This document shows positions 9,991-21,200 of a stretch of DNA of 34,064 bases, one piece after another. The DNA comes from Synura sp. LO234KE (taxonomy: Eukaryota; Sar; Synurophyceae; Synurales; Mallomonadaceae). The notes under the pieces were generated by a model. It saw only the letters and a program-made list of their open reading frames with translations. It made no database searches and had not been told where the DNA came from. Position numbers and translations under genes: made by a program. The DNA is taken from NCBI GenBank assembly GCA_015143735.1, contig VKHC01000011.1, positions 1 through 34,064 of the forward strand. Reading direction: 5' to 3'. Within the stretch, counting starts at the first letter, position 1. Each line of letters opens with the position of its first letter.

Positions 9991-11410
9991 CGACACTAGG
10001 GCGGACAGGAAGAGTTGGACAGTTTCATTGAGCCATGCGGGTCACTTCACTCGCGAAGGAGGTCGGGGGCGAACGGAGCGAAGTCACTAGGGCGGGGTCG
10101 GGGATATGTATGATGAGGGGGGTCTCGTCAGAAGACGCCTGATGATCCCGGAGGGCACGAAGCAGCCCCATGAGGAGAACGGCCTGGGACTGGGGAGGAG
10201 CGTGGGACTTAGCTATTGCATCACAGTAGAGTCGCGAGGACCAGGCGACATGATCACAGGTGTGAAGCAGTGCGAGGGACACGCGGTGGACGCCTGTGTT
10301 GACTGCGTGCTGCAAGGGAGAGAACCCAGTACTGGTGTGGAGCGCAATATAGACATGATGGGGAGTCTGGTCCGAGGAGGAAGACGTGAGGCTGGGTTCT
10401 GGAGACGCAAGATGGGTGAGAGAGCCCATACGGCCAACATAAAACGGAGGGAGATAATGCGCCGACCGGTAGACATCTACCGTGCGAGGAAGCGCAGTGA
10501 GGGAGGAGAGGGCGCCGGGAATCTCCCCCCCCCGGCAGTAGGACGACCAGAGGAGGAGACAAGTGTATGAAGGGAAGTTCGAGCATCTCGTGTACCGAAG
10601 ATCTCTGGAAACCAGTCTTGCGTGGCCATAGAGCCATGGTACACGAGAGGACGGGACGGAGTTCGAAGAATCGTTCCTTGAGGAGAAGAAATAACCGGAT
10701 GTAATAGCTGCCAGCTGCAGTAAATGACCGTGAGGGAATGCCACCACGTGAAGGGAACACAACTGCTGTGGAAAGAATCTCAGTGATGCCTGTTGCCCCC
10801 GAGAGAAAGCCATCGGAGAAGTGCCAAGCTTGGCCCGGGTGGAGGGGTACAGCTGTGTCCGTTGGGAGGTTTAAGTGTTCAGTGCTCCCTGGAGCGCCTG
10901 TGGGGCCCATTGATTTCAAGCCAAAACCAGCAGGTACGCACGCGATCCCAGTGAACGAGATCCCCAAACTTGTCGAGATGAAAGGAATGAAGACATCTCT
11001 AGTTCGAGGGGGACCAGGTGTGCCTGTGGAGAGGAGATTCCACCAGGGACTGAGGTAAAGGCGGACACGCTCGCTGAACAAGGAGAGAGAGCTGCTTGGT
11101 GATGCAGGATTTCCTATTCCCTTTCCACCCGTACTCAATCAGGCTGGTGATCCAATGCCCGAGGCGGACAAGTTGGGGAGTGATGGCGGGGAGAGATAGG
11201 TGATGCGGAAATTGGTGACCCCGTCGGACAAGTGCATCGGCCGCCCATCGGGACCAATGATCTGCCAAATGAAGGACCCGATTCAAGGAGGTCCGTTTGC
11301 GATGCTGGATAATTTGAGAGAACCGTTGGTGCCCCTGGCCCCCTGCACTAGCAGGTTGGAAGAGGTTCTCAATTTGCGAGAACTTCATGTTTTTGGTCCT
11401 GCGTCGGATA

Positions 11411-12283
11411 TCAGTGGCAAATAGCTTGTCCAGTTCTTCGCACCATGCCAGGGACCAGTAGAACAGAACCCCCACATAGAGACATTTGGAGATAACTGAG
11501 ATTGACCGCTCGCGCGGACGCCTTCTTGATAGAGACCGCCGCCCGAATAGAGGCAATCAGGACAATGGAGGTCGAGTCTCCTGGGTTGATCGGATATTCG
11601 ACTCCCAGGCTCTTAAACGTTCCGTCGGACTTGAGGAAGATGAACTGCGGTATCCAGCCCGGAGCATGAACCCGGATGAACGGGGGGTCCGTGGTGGGTA
11701 GAACAAGACCGCGATAGTAAAACGCCCGAAGCTTGTGCGACGCGATGGTAAGATTGAAGACCATAGCGTATATGGGGACCAGGTCGGCCGTGCGCTGGAG
11801 CCCTTCCAGAGTAGAGACGAAGGATCGGAGATCATCCGCAACAAAGCAGATATCCCGCGCCGCGTAGTAGGAGCCGTCTGGGCGCCGCAGGAGAGAGTGG
11901 TGGCCAGACGTGGGGGGGTGTTCTTAAGCATGGTGAGCAGAACATCAAACACCGCAAGCCAAGTGAAGGGGCTGTGGATATCGCCTTGGCCGGTGCCGCG
12001 TTCGGGGTTGCTTAGCGCCTGCGAGCCCCTGGAGGTTCCAGCGTTCAAGGGCAAATGGAGTGCGTACCTTACTGTACTCAGTGTCGTCGAGGTCCACGAG
12101 CCACTGCATGATCGCGAGGGGACACCAAGGTGCTGCCAACACAGGAGGATGAGGGGTTTGGAGACGGAGTCAAACGCGTTCTTCGTATCCCAGGAGCACC
12201 CATAATGAGGCCATTGCTCATCCCAGGCGGTCTCGAGAGTGTTCAGGAATTGGAGGTTTGCTGTGTCCGTGCCTCGTTAATTT
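11411..12283 (-). pseudogene. Reverse transcriptase remnant with frameshifts
   Basis: Fingers and palm of a non-LTR-type reverse transcriptase, spread over several frames. In order on the minus strand: TDTANLQFLNTLETAWDE, then WDTKNAFDSVSKPLI (the palm Asp of motif A), VPLAIMQWLVDLDD in another frame, ERGTGQGDIHSPFTWLAVFD (motif B, the GQG loop) and RDICFVADDLRSF (about 11850-11820), which carries the catalytic Asp-Asp as VADDL instead of YADDL. The chain ends in an open stretch to 11411 with SLGVEYPINPGD. At least three shifts are needed to read through, so it is inactive. Both catalytic motifs survive, which suggests moderate age. Fusion to a downstream RNase H is seen in several non-LTR clades; I do not assign a clade. 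Confidence 0.8.
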
Positions 12284-13064
12284 AGTTAATATATTAAGTA
12301 AGGAATAGGAGTTAACCGGCGCAGGCAAAAAAACTCGTCCCCCGAACTGATAAACTACTAGTACTTCCTGTGTCCAAACTGGTGGCGACCTCCGGTTAAC
12401 GAATGCACCTGGGGTGCTAGGAGGAAATTAGTAACAACACGTGAACCGAGGAAATGATTTTGGTTACAGGAGGTGCCCTCCTGCGATATAACCCGTGGTC
12501 GAAACTTGGAGCTGTGCCTCCTTTTAATAAACCGTGCCACGAAGTGCTCAACGTGCCCAGATAATCGAAAAAGAATATTGACAATATATACTAGTAGCCG
12601 AGGGTAGGCAATGCCGGGGGTCTCTTTCAATTCTAGGATCTCTGGAGGAAGAAGGCAATCTGGAATGAAGAAACGTAAAGAAGGCACTGAGAGATACGCG
12701 GGTGTGAGTGACATGACCAATGGAGACAGTGCTGAACCGCTTCCGACGAGGAACCGGTGCAGTCTCGGGCAACTAGCCGGTCTGCCGCCGAATCGTCTAT
12801 TGCATCCCTAGATTAGAAGAAAATTGAGAAGATGCCACACCCAGATCACTAAGAGGCGTACTCGGTAATCGCTATTGTACAGAATAGAGTGTATTCCCGA
12901 CCCCCCATTCATTCATGAGGTACACCTCGGTCATGTTGCAGACACTACCTAGAAAGAAGCCAACCCGGTTTTTATCGTGGCGCTTCAATTCACGAAAGGC
13001 TCTGCCCTCTTTAGTGGTCTGGCTGGGTAGGAAATATTACCTACCCTGATCGCCGGAAACAAAA
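12284..13064. other. Between retroelement fragments, nothing recognised
   Basis: Mixed-composition DNA between the truncated RT and the next RNase H remnant. A 120-codon open stretch on minus (12720-12358) has no recognisable domain and no splice-supported partner. It may be further eroded retroelement sequence. Confidence 0.4.
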
Positions 13065-13430
13065 TCCCTCTGGGACCCGTTGATCTCGGCAATGCGGAGC
13101 GAACACTGGGCGGGCGTGCTGCACGCGATTAGGAACACCGGCGGTGAACTTGGCGCCTTGTCCTGGACTGGATAAGCTCTCGGAAGCTCCCAGCTGAAGC
13201 CCCCCTCAAGGACAATATCGTCTTCGATGGTGACAGTTGCGTTAAGCTCTTGGAGACCCACACTGTGTCAAACCGGTGGTCAACAAGCGCTAGCATAAAC
13301 TCGCTCCTTGATCGCGTCAAAAAGGACCATGATACTACTATCTCCAGGACGCCAGCCTACATGAATGCCAAAAATTCTCGGGCAAGAGGTAATATAGAAG
13401 CGAACTGGTTAACAGCGCGTGGCTGTAGAG
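13065..13430 (+). pseudogene. Degenerate RNase H remnant, inverted relative to the larger element
   Basis: On the plus strand SLWDPLI...NTGGELGAL (13065-13155) parallels SLWGPVI...NTGEISAF of the larger element. After a stop and a shift, INSLLDRVKK...ISRTPAYMNA...GNIEANWLTARGC (about 13290-13425) parallels INALLDQVKR...ISWTPAHTNS...GNAAADKLAARGC of the remnant near 28000. The active-site His has become Tyr (PAYM) and the last Asp has become Asn (EANWL), so it is dead. Only the RNase H part is identifiable. Its orientation is opposite to the other two copies. Confidence 0.75.
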
Positions 13431-15497
13431 TGCAACCTTCTTCCTTTACTCTGCCCTGAAAAAGATGCAGTGGTTGCCCTCGTCCACCTAGGTCCTCGTC
13501 ATGCTCCTCGCACGGACTATAGTCTGTCATCTTACGCGGCAACCCCCTCTCTGGAGAGCATTTAGTCCTTTCACTGCGCCAGTGCCAACATCCCACCGTA
13601 GGACCTGGTTGGCGACTAGAGTTCGGCACCGAGTGGCGTGTTCTTGCTAATTGATAGGGTGGTAATTGCTCAGTTTTCTTGCGTATATCTAGCTGATATT
13701 ATTAATCTCTCTTTTCCTGACTGAGTAAGTATCTACATAATTTTCGGCGCATGTTTTACCACCTGGAGTAAATAGCTGCTCTACTGCTAGTAATTAGTTG
13801 TAGCGCGGGTCTTTGTTTGTGTGTGAATGTGCGACTCACTCCCCGTCATGTCATTTCTTGTTGCCTTTAAAAACGTGGGTAGTTTTGACACCAGCTGTAT
13901 TCCAAGATTTTTTCTACTCCAGTTCTGAGAGGTTTCTACTTCTCGGAATGTTCATATAAGGTACTCATTTCATGGTATTTAAGTCCTTAAAATTCAAGTT
14001 TTGCGTGTCCGGAAGAAGCGCGGTCCCTGCCGTCAGACGCTCATCCAAGGATCCTGGATTCTGGATGAACGCAATTTATCAGAGCTCGTCCAAGTATCAG
14101 TATCTTGCTCTCACCACCTCCTTATCCTCCGATATTCAATTTTGGCACGGAGAGCACACCAGAGCTGCAACACCTCGCGTCCCTAGTGCCAATACTTGCT
14201 CTCGCAACCCGGAGTAACAAGAACTTTGGTGCCAGTCAGCACGGTCAGGCCTTGCTTGTCGGGTCAACCGCTCCAGTTTCAAGGTAACGTTTTCTTCCCT
14301 AATTCATGCGCTGCTGTGGGCATCGATCCCCATCTTGGTGGGCTAACTTTTGGCGCTGCAGTAAAACTTTCAGCTGCAGTGGAACCCCTGGAACTGCACT
14401 CAGTGTCTCCAAGATGAATACTCGCGTTTTAGCACCACTTTCCTAGACGGACAAAACGGAGCTACAGAATGCTCGAATCTGTCCGGCTGCGTTTCTAGGT
14501 CAAGTACGAGAAGACGAATTGGGCTGTACCTTCTCGTCCTGGTCAAAAAATGATCACCCCACCGCTGAAAGACGCCTCTAGGGCCTTTATGTCTAGCAGT
14601 GGAACCCTCCCCGCACTTTCAGGGATTTCTGGGACATTTCTTCCCAGCTCAAAATTACTACTTATTGAGTCTGTTCCAGGACCATATCTCAGTGCCGTGG
14701 CAGTCAGCCATAGATCCTTAGTGGACTGCGCTTTGAGAGCTCGTAAAGGATGCATGCCTAGAGTCGTTCCCCGACAGTTACCTTCACCCATGCCAGGAGT
14801 ATCTCCCACTCGGCTTTCACCACTTCGCTTACCGCCTGGAAGCATCGCTTCATCCGAGATCATTCCTGCATCGCTTCCCCAGAGTGAGGAAGCTTCTCCT
14901 GTTGTCCAGCCCCACGACGATCCAGACGACTTCGGTGATTTAATTTATTGATGAACCTCTATATCTACCGATGGACCGCTCCCCGCGGAACTGCGCGCAC
15001 GACAGAGACTTGTCGATGGACCCTAGAGCAAGATTTGTCGATGCGGCAAGCGCTAATTGCCGGCGATCTCTCCTTCCAGCCTATATTGAGCTGTGGTGGT
15101 CGCGCCTGGTTGAGAACTTTCTTACGTCTGATGCGAGTGGTGGGGTACCATCAGTGGGTTCTATTTAGTCGTAAGCGTAGAGGTACCCCGCATAGTCCAA
15201 GCACAAGTGAGAGTACCTCCTCTTGTTCGTTATAAATACCCTCTTGATTTTTTCTTTTCCTGTTCTGGTAGTATGACTCCTTCTCACATCATGTAGTTTG
15301 TTCTTACAAGAGAATATTTCATGTTGCTACATAACAGTAATAACTGTCGTTAGTTAATAGTTTTCGAAATATACCTCCTTTTGAAGTGAAATCGAATTTT
15401 TCGAGGAGGAATAGCTCAATAATGAGAAAACGTTATGGAGGATGAAAACTAAATCGAATCGACATCCTCTCTGACCATCTAAATACGGATATGTCTC
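13431..15497. other. Unrecognised region with protein-like fragments
   Basis: About 2 kb without an assignable gene. Between roughly 14100 and 15170 several plus-strand frames look protein-like. Segments include SPPPYPPIFNFGTESTPEL (about 14106-14165), VFFPNSCAAVGIDPHLGGL, a Pro/Ser-rich 133-codon stretch ending in DDPDDFGDLIY (14550-14951), and a stretch with YIELWWSRLVENFLTSD (about 15080-15130). They lie in different frames with stops between them. I see no match to a known family. A decayed ORF1/gag-like part of a retroelement is possible. 15240-15497 is AT-rich and probably the 3' flank of ankyrin/pseudokinase copy B. Confidence 0.35.
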
Positions 15498-18086
15498 TTA
15501 CATCAAAATTGAGAGGCCCTCCATCATAACAGAGCAATCACGCGGGCGCTCCGTCGTGGATAAAGATAAACATTTGAAGATAAAGCGAATAAATTTTCGC
15601 TTCAACTCCACGGGCCAATCGGTATCCGACTCCACACTATCTCCTAGCGGACGAGCTCGAGCGACCAGTCCCGGGGGACGCAGACTCGAGTCAAAGGCGA
15701 CACCAGTCCCTGTCACCAGTTGAAGTAGCACAACGGCCAAGCTGTATACGTCGGACATCTGATTCAGTTCACCGGTTTCGTTATACAACGGATCGAGATA
15801 GCCCGCGGAACTGCTTCCTGTCGCGGCAACATCCGCATCTCGAGGGAGATGGGATGCTGTAGGAGTAATGTTGTCGTTCCCAGCTGCAGTAAGCACCACG
15901 GCGCCTTCTAGTCCGGTCACAAGGGCTGTGCGCCCACCCGCAGTACTGGTCAACAATATCTTTGAAGGGCGTACATTTCGATGCACAATCACCAAGCGCT
16001 GTCCGTCATCCCTATCTATGATCGTGTGGGGAGCGTGCAGGTGTGCTAGTCCAGAACAGATATCCTTCGCAATTTGCAGTCTGTCCTGATAACCCAATTC
16101 AGCCAGAGCCTGTCGGTTACACAACACATCCAATAAACTGCCCCGGTCAGCCAATTGGTACATGATAGCCATACAAGCAGGGTCCACACACGCTGCTACC
16201 ATCGGCATAATGTTCTTGTGTTTGACTGCAGAGAGTATATGCATCTCGTGGAGTATCGTTTGATATGTGAAAGGCGCACCACTGCTCATTGAAGTGTCCG
16301 ATGTTACTGACAGCGTTTTCACGACTACTCTATTAAACCGATAGGATCCTCTGAAATAAGTCTTTGGTTTGCGCGATGGGGCCTCACACGAATCTGTAAC
16401 CCTCGAAGAGGAAGAAGCGCTTAGTTTTACAGAGAAGTTGTAGGTGATAGAGAGTATTTCTAATCGAGAAAGGAGAACCGGGTGCTCTTGAACGCCTCCG
16501 TATTCTCGAGTGGCAGCGGATGCTCCTCCATTATAAGATGATGGTGCGATTGGGTGGTGGACCTGAGCAGAGCGAGCGTAGTGAAGGGAAGTTCACCAGT
16601 ATCGCAATATATGCACATATACGAAAGTGGTTTTAGTAACGTATTCTTCAAAGAAGATATTAGGTATAGAAAAACAAGCACAAGGGTATGTATCACCTCC
16701 CGGTCTGTGCCGCGGTCCTGTGACCCAGAGGCATCGACAGCGTAGGGTTCTAAAGATTCGGATAGACAGGGTACGGGGGCAGAGAAGGAACCCAAGGAGG
16801 AGGATCGGGACTCTGTACTGAGCAGCCTGCCCCATTTCTTTGGAGAGGCCAGAGTAGGTGTGATGCCACTTGCGCCCTCGTCAGTATCCATGCACGAATC
16901 CTGACGAGGCGTTGTCTGTGAACTTTCCTGCGAAAGGGATTCCCCACGACCAAATCCCTTTCTCGCTGACCGCTCCTAGAATCAGTCAATCGATGACAGA
17001 GAAAACAATGCAGTAATATTCAGTTTTAGGAAATGTATGGGGATATATATATGGGTCCACAATTGCAACTCTACAACATTTACCTTCTTCATTTTCTCTA
17101 GAAGTTTCGAAGTGCTAATAAGGGCCTGCGCGAAACAAGGTGAATGTATTCTACCGGGCAATATTGTGTAACCTGTCGACTATCGCACAGATTCCCTCCA
17201 TCAGCCGTACTTACCTTTTCGCGTTGAGCCTGAAAATATGGGAATCACGTCAATTTATCAATGAATAGAAAGAAATCGTAAACTGACCAAGATATCTGCC
17301 AGCGTAGCTGATAGCTTCGGATTAGTGATGAGTTGTAACGGTGTATTCCCTCCCTATCCAATTACCATAGCAATGAGAGAGGCATGAATAATTTTGTATA
17401 TTGATTATATAATTATTACTCTCTCTTTTATATTGACATCAGCCCCTTTTTCAATCAACAAGGATGCTACAGCAACCCTCTCGTACACACAAGCGTAATG
17501 CAGCGCGGTATATCCATGCTGAGACATCAATCACATTCAACACATATTTCATATCATAATAAAGAGCAATATACATACATTGTCTTTTATATTTACATCG
17601 GCTCCACTTTCAGATAACATTTCTGCTATAGCAAAGTTTTCTTTATCGCATGCTAAATGAATTGGAGTCAACCCTTCTCTTTCCTGAATATTCAATGCAG
17701 CCCCTCTAGCCACTAAGAGTTCAGCGGCATCTTTGTGTCCATAGGCACAAGCGTAATGTAACGCCGTGCGAAGTTTCTTTTACATTCATTTTTATTTCCA
17801 ACCTTTAGCAACAATAATATTTACGGTACCTCATTTTGAGCATTGATATCGGCACCACATTGAACCAGAAGCACTACTGCGTTAAATTTATCGCGTGCAG
17901 ATGCCCATAAAAGGGGAGTAGAGCCTTTCTGTAGGTAAATGTCACACTCAAAGTCGATTTTTTTGAGTATTTCGAACAACTTACACTGTCTAAAGAAGTA
18001 TTTAAGGTAAGTAGATTCTCCTCGAGAGCTTTTTTTATACTCTTGAGATCTTCATTCCTCAAGAGGTCGCAAAAAGATCCAGACAT
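15498..18086 (-). CDS. Ankyrin-repeat pseudokinase, copy B
   Basis: Paralogue of the gene at 2734-5373, in the same orientation 12.8 kb away. Nine exons: 18086-17985, 17928-17830, 17776-17579, 17518-17420, 17353-17288, 17229-17215, 17125-17084, 16975-16697 and 16562-15498. They join in frame to 654 residues. Every exon has the same length as in copy A except the linker exon, which is 279 instead of 384 nt. Ankyrin repeats (35-188) show TALHYACAYGHKDAAELL and TALHYACVYERVAVASLL. The kinase fold keeps VVVK (K382) and HEMHIL, but again has HRNVRPSK (N496) and TGLEG for HRD and DFG, so it is also a pseudokinase. The last exon is almost identical to copy A over its 3' half, whereas ankyrin and linker exons differ strongly. 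It shares a promoter with the SMC gene. Confidence 0.9.
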
Positions 18087-18235
18087 ATTCGCTTGCTAGA
18101 TTTTCAAACTAATGACCACAAAAAACACGTGGTTTTCATGACATTTCCGTGAAATTTTATGAAAACATGAACTCGCTTCTGCACTTGCAGCGGCGACCAT
18201 GTCAAATTGCGGTCCTAAAACAATTTCAATACACT
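18087..18235. promoter_or_regulatory. Shared divergent promoter, ankyrin/pseudokinase B and SMC gene
   Basis: Only 149 bp separate the two outward-facing start codons. A perfect CACGTG lies at 18126-18131 inside AAAAACACGTGGTTTT, matching the box in the promoter of copy A (5485-5490). An out-of-frame ATG at 18199 precedes the SMC start chosen at 18236. The promoter role is inferred. Confidence 0.6.
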
Positions 18236-21200
18236 ATGCAGTCATGGCATTTGGCTGGACTGCATATTGAAAACTTTAAATCTATTAGGAAAGCGAATAT
18301 AGTTGTAAAAGGTCATATGCTCACCTGATCTATAAAAAATTGATCTTAACTACGCTTTAGATGGATTTACTATCTTACTTGGACCAAAGTGCGATACTTG
18401 CCCAATTACTAACATTAATAAGCTAATTTACATTCACATTAGCGGCTGTGGGAAAAGCAACCTTCTTGAAGCCATCGCATTTGGGCTGGGAATAAGTTTT
18501 CATGAGCTTAGGGTCGCTTCGCTTAAAGATATTTCTGGAGACACCAACCCGGACGGAAAAATTTCAGTCTCTCTTTCCTTTTCTAATAAAACTGCAACAA
18601 TAACACTTGAATCTTATATTTTGAATAACCAAAGAGGATATGTTGTCGATAATAACAAGTTCACAAAATTAGAGTACGACAATTTATTTACATTTACATT
18701 TAATACATATTTTGAGAAGAGGCTTTATTCTATTTCAGATTTTCTAATTTTATCAGTAGGACGCTGAATTTTCCAAGCGATTTCAAATGCTGGAACATAT
18801 CGCAATCCGCTGTTCACGAAATTGTATAATTTTTATTTTAGATTAATTAAATTATTTTCTGATATAGTACCGAATTGATGCTTAAGTAATATATATTTTA
18901 ATAATAATTTCTTTGAAACTTTATCCTTTCCTTGTTTATCAGATAAGCTCGCATCCAGATGCTCTATTCAACACTATATGCGAAGTATCGGGTACTAAAC
19001 ATCTGCTACTCTCCATGAAGGAAACTCGCGAAAGCATCATCCATTCAGCAAACGAAATACAGTCAGTGGAGATCGCAATCGATGTAATATGAGAAAATAA
19101 ATCTTGCTTGGATTTTGTGTTTAGACACCTTCAAAACCTACCAATACATATATTCATTCTTTACATCGGTCGTAAGATCGCTGACAGCTTAAAATGCATC
19201 CTTTTCAGAGTATTCGATCCGAGGTAAAGAAAGATGACCTCAAATTTGATCGATATCAAACTTACCAGAAGGTATGACTTCAATCACTACTCTCGAATCG
19301 AATAGTATTTGGGAGAAATGATACCATGCTCTATCTGAGAATATTCCTATTTCCCACTGTATTTATTCCGCTTTGATTTCGAAGTCGCATACAAGTCGTA
19401 ATTCCACACAACTTTCGCAACCAAATCGTATTCAATATATGAAATTCTGGAGCTTTAGTTCAGCGCTGCTGTTCGCCACAACTTTATTGTATCCTTTTTA
19501 CCTCGTTACATATCTGTCTTATTATCATTAATCAGGTACACGAAGATTTAAAAGGCTCCGTAGACAGAGAAAAAACTCTTCTGATTCTAGCAAAGCTTCT
19601 TACTGAAATAAAATCGCGGGAGTTGGCTGAGACATACTGCTCTACTCTGAATGATCGCTTTAATTCACTGCACACATTGAACCAACAGTACGTAGACAGT
19701 ACCGCTTATCACGCTACTCTGAAGCAAAGACAAGTCACGGGCAGAGCGAGAATTGAGTCGCTTCAGCGTCGGAGTCGTGAGTTAGTCCAGGAAAGCGAGG
19801 AGAAGCAAGAAATGCTGCAAGAGCTGACCGCTGAGAGAGGCGCCTATCGCGAGGAGAAGAGTTACGCGGAATCCGGACGGTTCGCGCTGGAGGGGGAGTC
19901 CAACGCCATTAATGCGCTGTACGTCCAACGTGTGGAATGTGATCTCCCCGCCCTCTGTGGTGAAATTGCAGCTGTAAAGGTGATAGTGCGGATGGACAAG
20001 TATCTGAGGGGATTTCATATATTTTGTAGTGATATGTTTATGGAGACAAGAAGTCTGCGAATACTGTAGTGGCAGACTCCCTTTCCTAATTCATGTCTTG
20101 TGACTTTGGAGATCGGCTCTCGTCCTGAGCTGTGATCTAAAGGCGGGACGAGCTTATCGAGGAGCTCACATGTATAAGAATATTGCTACTGTATTCGCTA
20201 CTGCTGCCCACGTAGGCGGATATGCGAAGTGCCACTGCTCGTACATCAGACCCACACGCCGCGCTGGAGTCGCTCCTGCAACAGAAGAGACGCGAGTTAA
20301 TCACGGTACACAATGCCTAGATCCCTGCTTTGATCAATGTCCTGTGACCGTACGCTGCTCGGTGTCCTGTGTCCAGCTGGAAGGTACTCATAAAAGCCGC
20401 GAGTCCGTGCTCATGTCCATAACGAACGAGGCGGCGAGGGTAATGGCCCGCAGGTCAGCGCTGAAGGATGAGCTGGACGCCAGTTTGTTAGAAAAGGAGG
20501 GTATGGAGCGGCAGTTACAGCGAACGACGGAGGAGAGGGATGCGATGCTGGTGAAGTTGCGTTCAGGGTTACTCGATGCTGACCATGTTTCTAGAGGTGA
20601 AGGAGGCAACGGTTGGCGTGGTGAAGAAGGTGAAGAAGGTCTACGTCACCGGCGGGAGAGGCTAGGAAGGATGCAGATTGAGGAAGGGAACGCGCGCAGG
20701 GCTCTGGGAGCGGTTATGAAAAGGATTGGTCTACCAGATTTATACGTGGCCAGCGAGGAAGGTGTTGATTTTGATGGCTATGTATGTCCCGGAGACTTGG
20801 GTTTCTTGGCCGATCATATCATACTTGCACCCTCTCCTATCGATCAAGGTTCGAGGAGAACCCCGAGTACCTCGGTGGGCACGGTGAACCACGCGATGCA
20901 GACTGTCATGGGGAATCATCTTCGCATCAGGTTATGCTCCAATCGACGAGTAGCTTCGACGATTTTAGAGCGCTACCAACGATTGGGATTGGAGGCTCGC
21001 ATTTGGCCGATTGACGAATTAAGTATTCCGCCGAGGCATGCCAACTACAGCGCTCTCATCGCCAGCCAGAAACATAATATTGCTGATCCGATGGACTATC
21101 TTACTGTTTCCGTTGCTCCTGGCATAGATACTCGCTCCTTGCAGCCCATGATACAGTCTTGTGTCCTGAAGGCTGTCGGGTCTTCGGTCATCGTGTTCGA

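Larger units (their letters stand above)
7905..12283 (-). mobile_element. Decayed non-LTR retrotransposon (RT, zinc-knuckle, hybrid-binding domain, RNase H)
   Basis: GC-rich block in AT-rich surroundings, read on the minus strand. The order from its 5' side is: reverse transcriptase (about 12283-11411), a long frame-shifted middle part, a possible Cys/His segment (CFLCS...H...C, about 9500-9410), an RNase H1-type hybrid-binding domain (9027-8896), RNase H (8850-8200) and a 3' region to about 7905. The upstream limit near 12283 falls inside the RT, because the first recognisable words are TDTANLQFLNTLETAWDE, just after a stop; the copy is therefore 5'-truncated. Its 3' part resembles the region left of the RNase H remnant at 27688-28652, which defines the left limit. 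Frameshifts and stops mean it is not autonomous now. Limits are approximate. Confidence 0.85.

Noticed and set aside
10025-11138. Overlapping long minus-strand frames (262 and 294 codons) inside the retroelement
   Set aside because: They lie in competing frames without recognisable domains, in the GC-rich middle of a frame-shifted element. Kept as part of the mobile element.
20170-20376. N-terminal extension of the long SMC open frame (starting MYKNIATVF)
   Set aside because: A Cys-rich stretch with none of the coiled-coil character expected here. Splice signals at 20250, 20305 and 20377 give an in-frame helical alternative (HAALESLLQQKRRELIT), so most of this frame is treated as intron.
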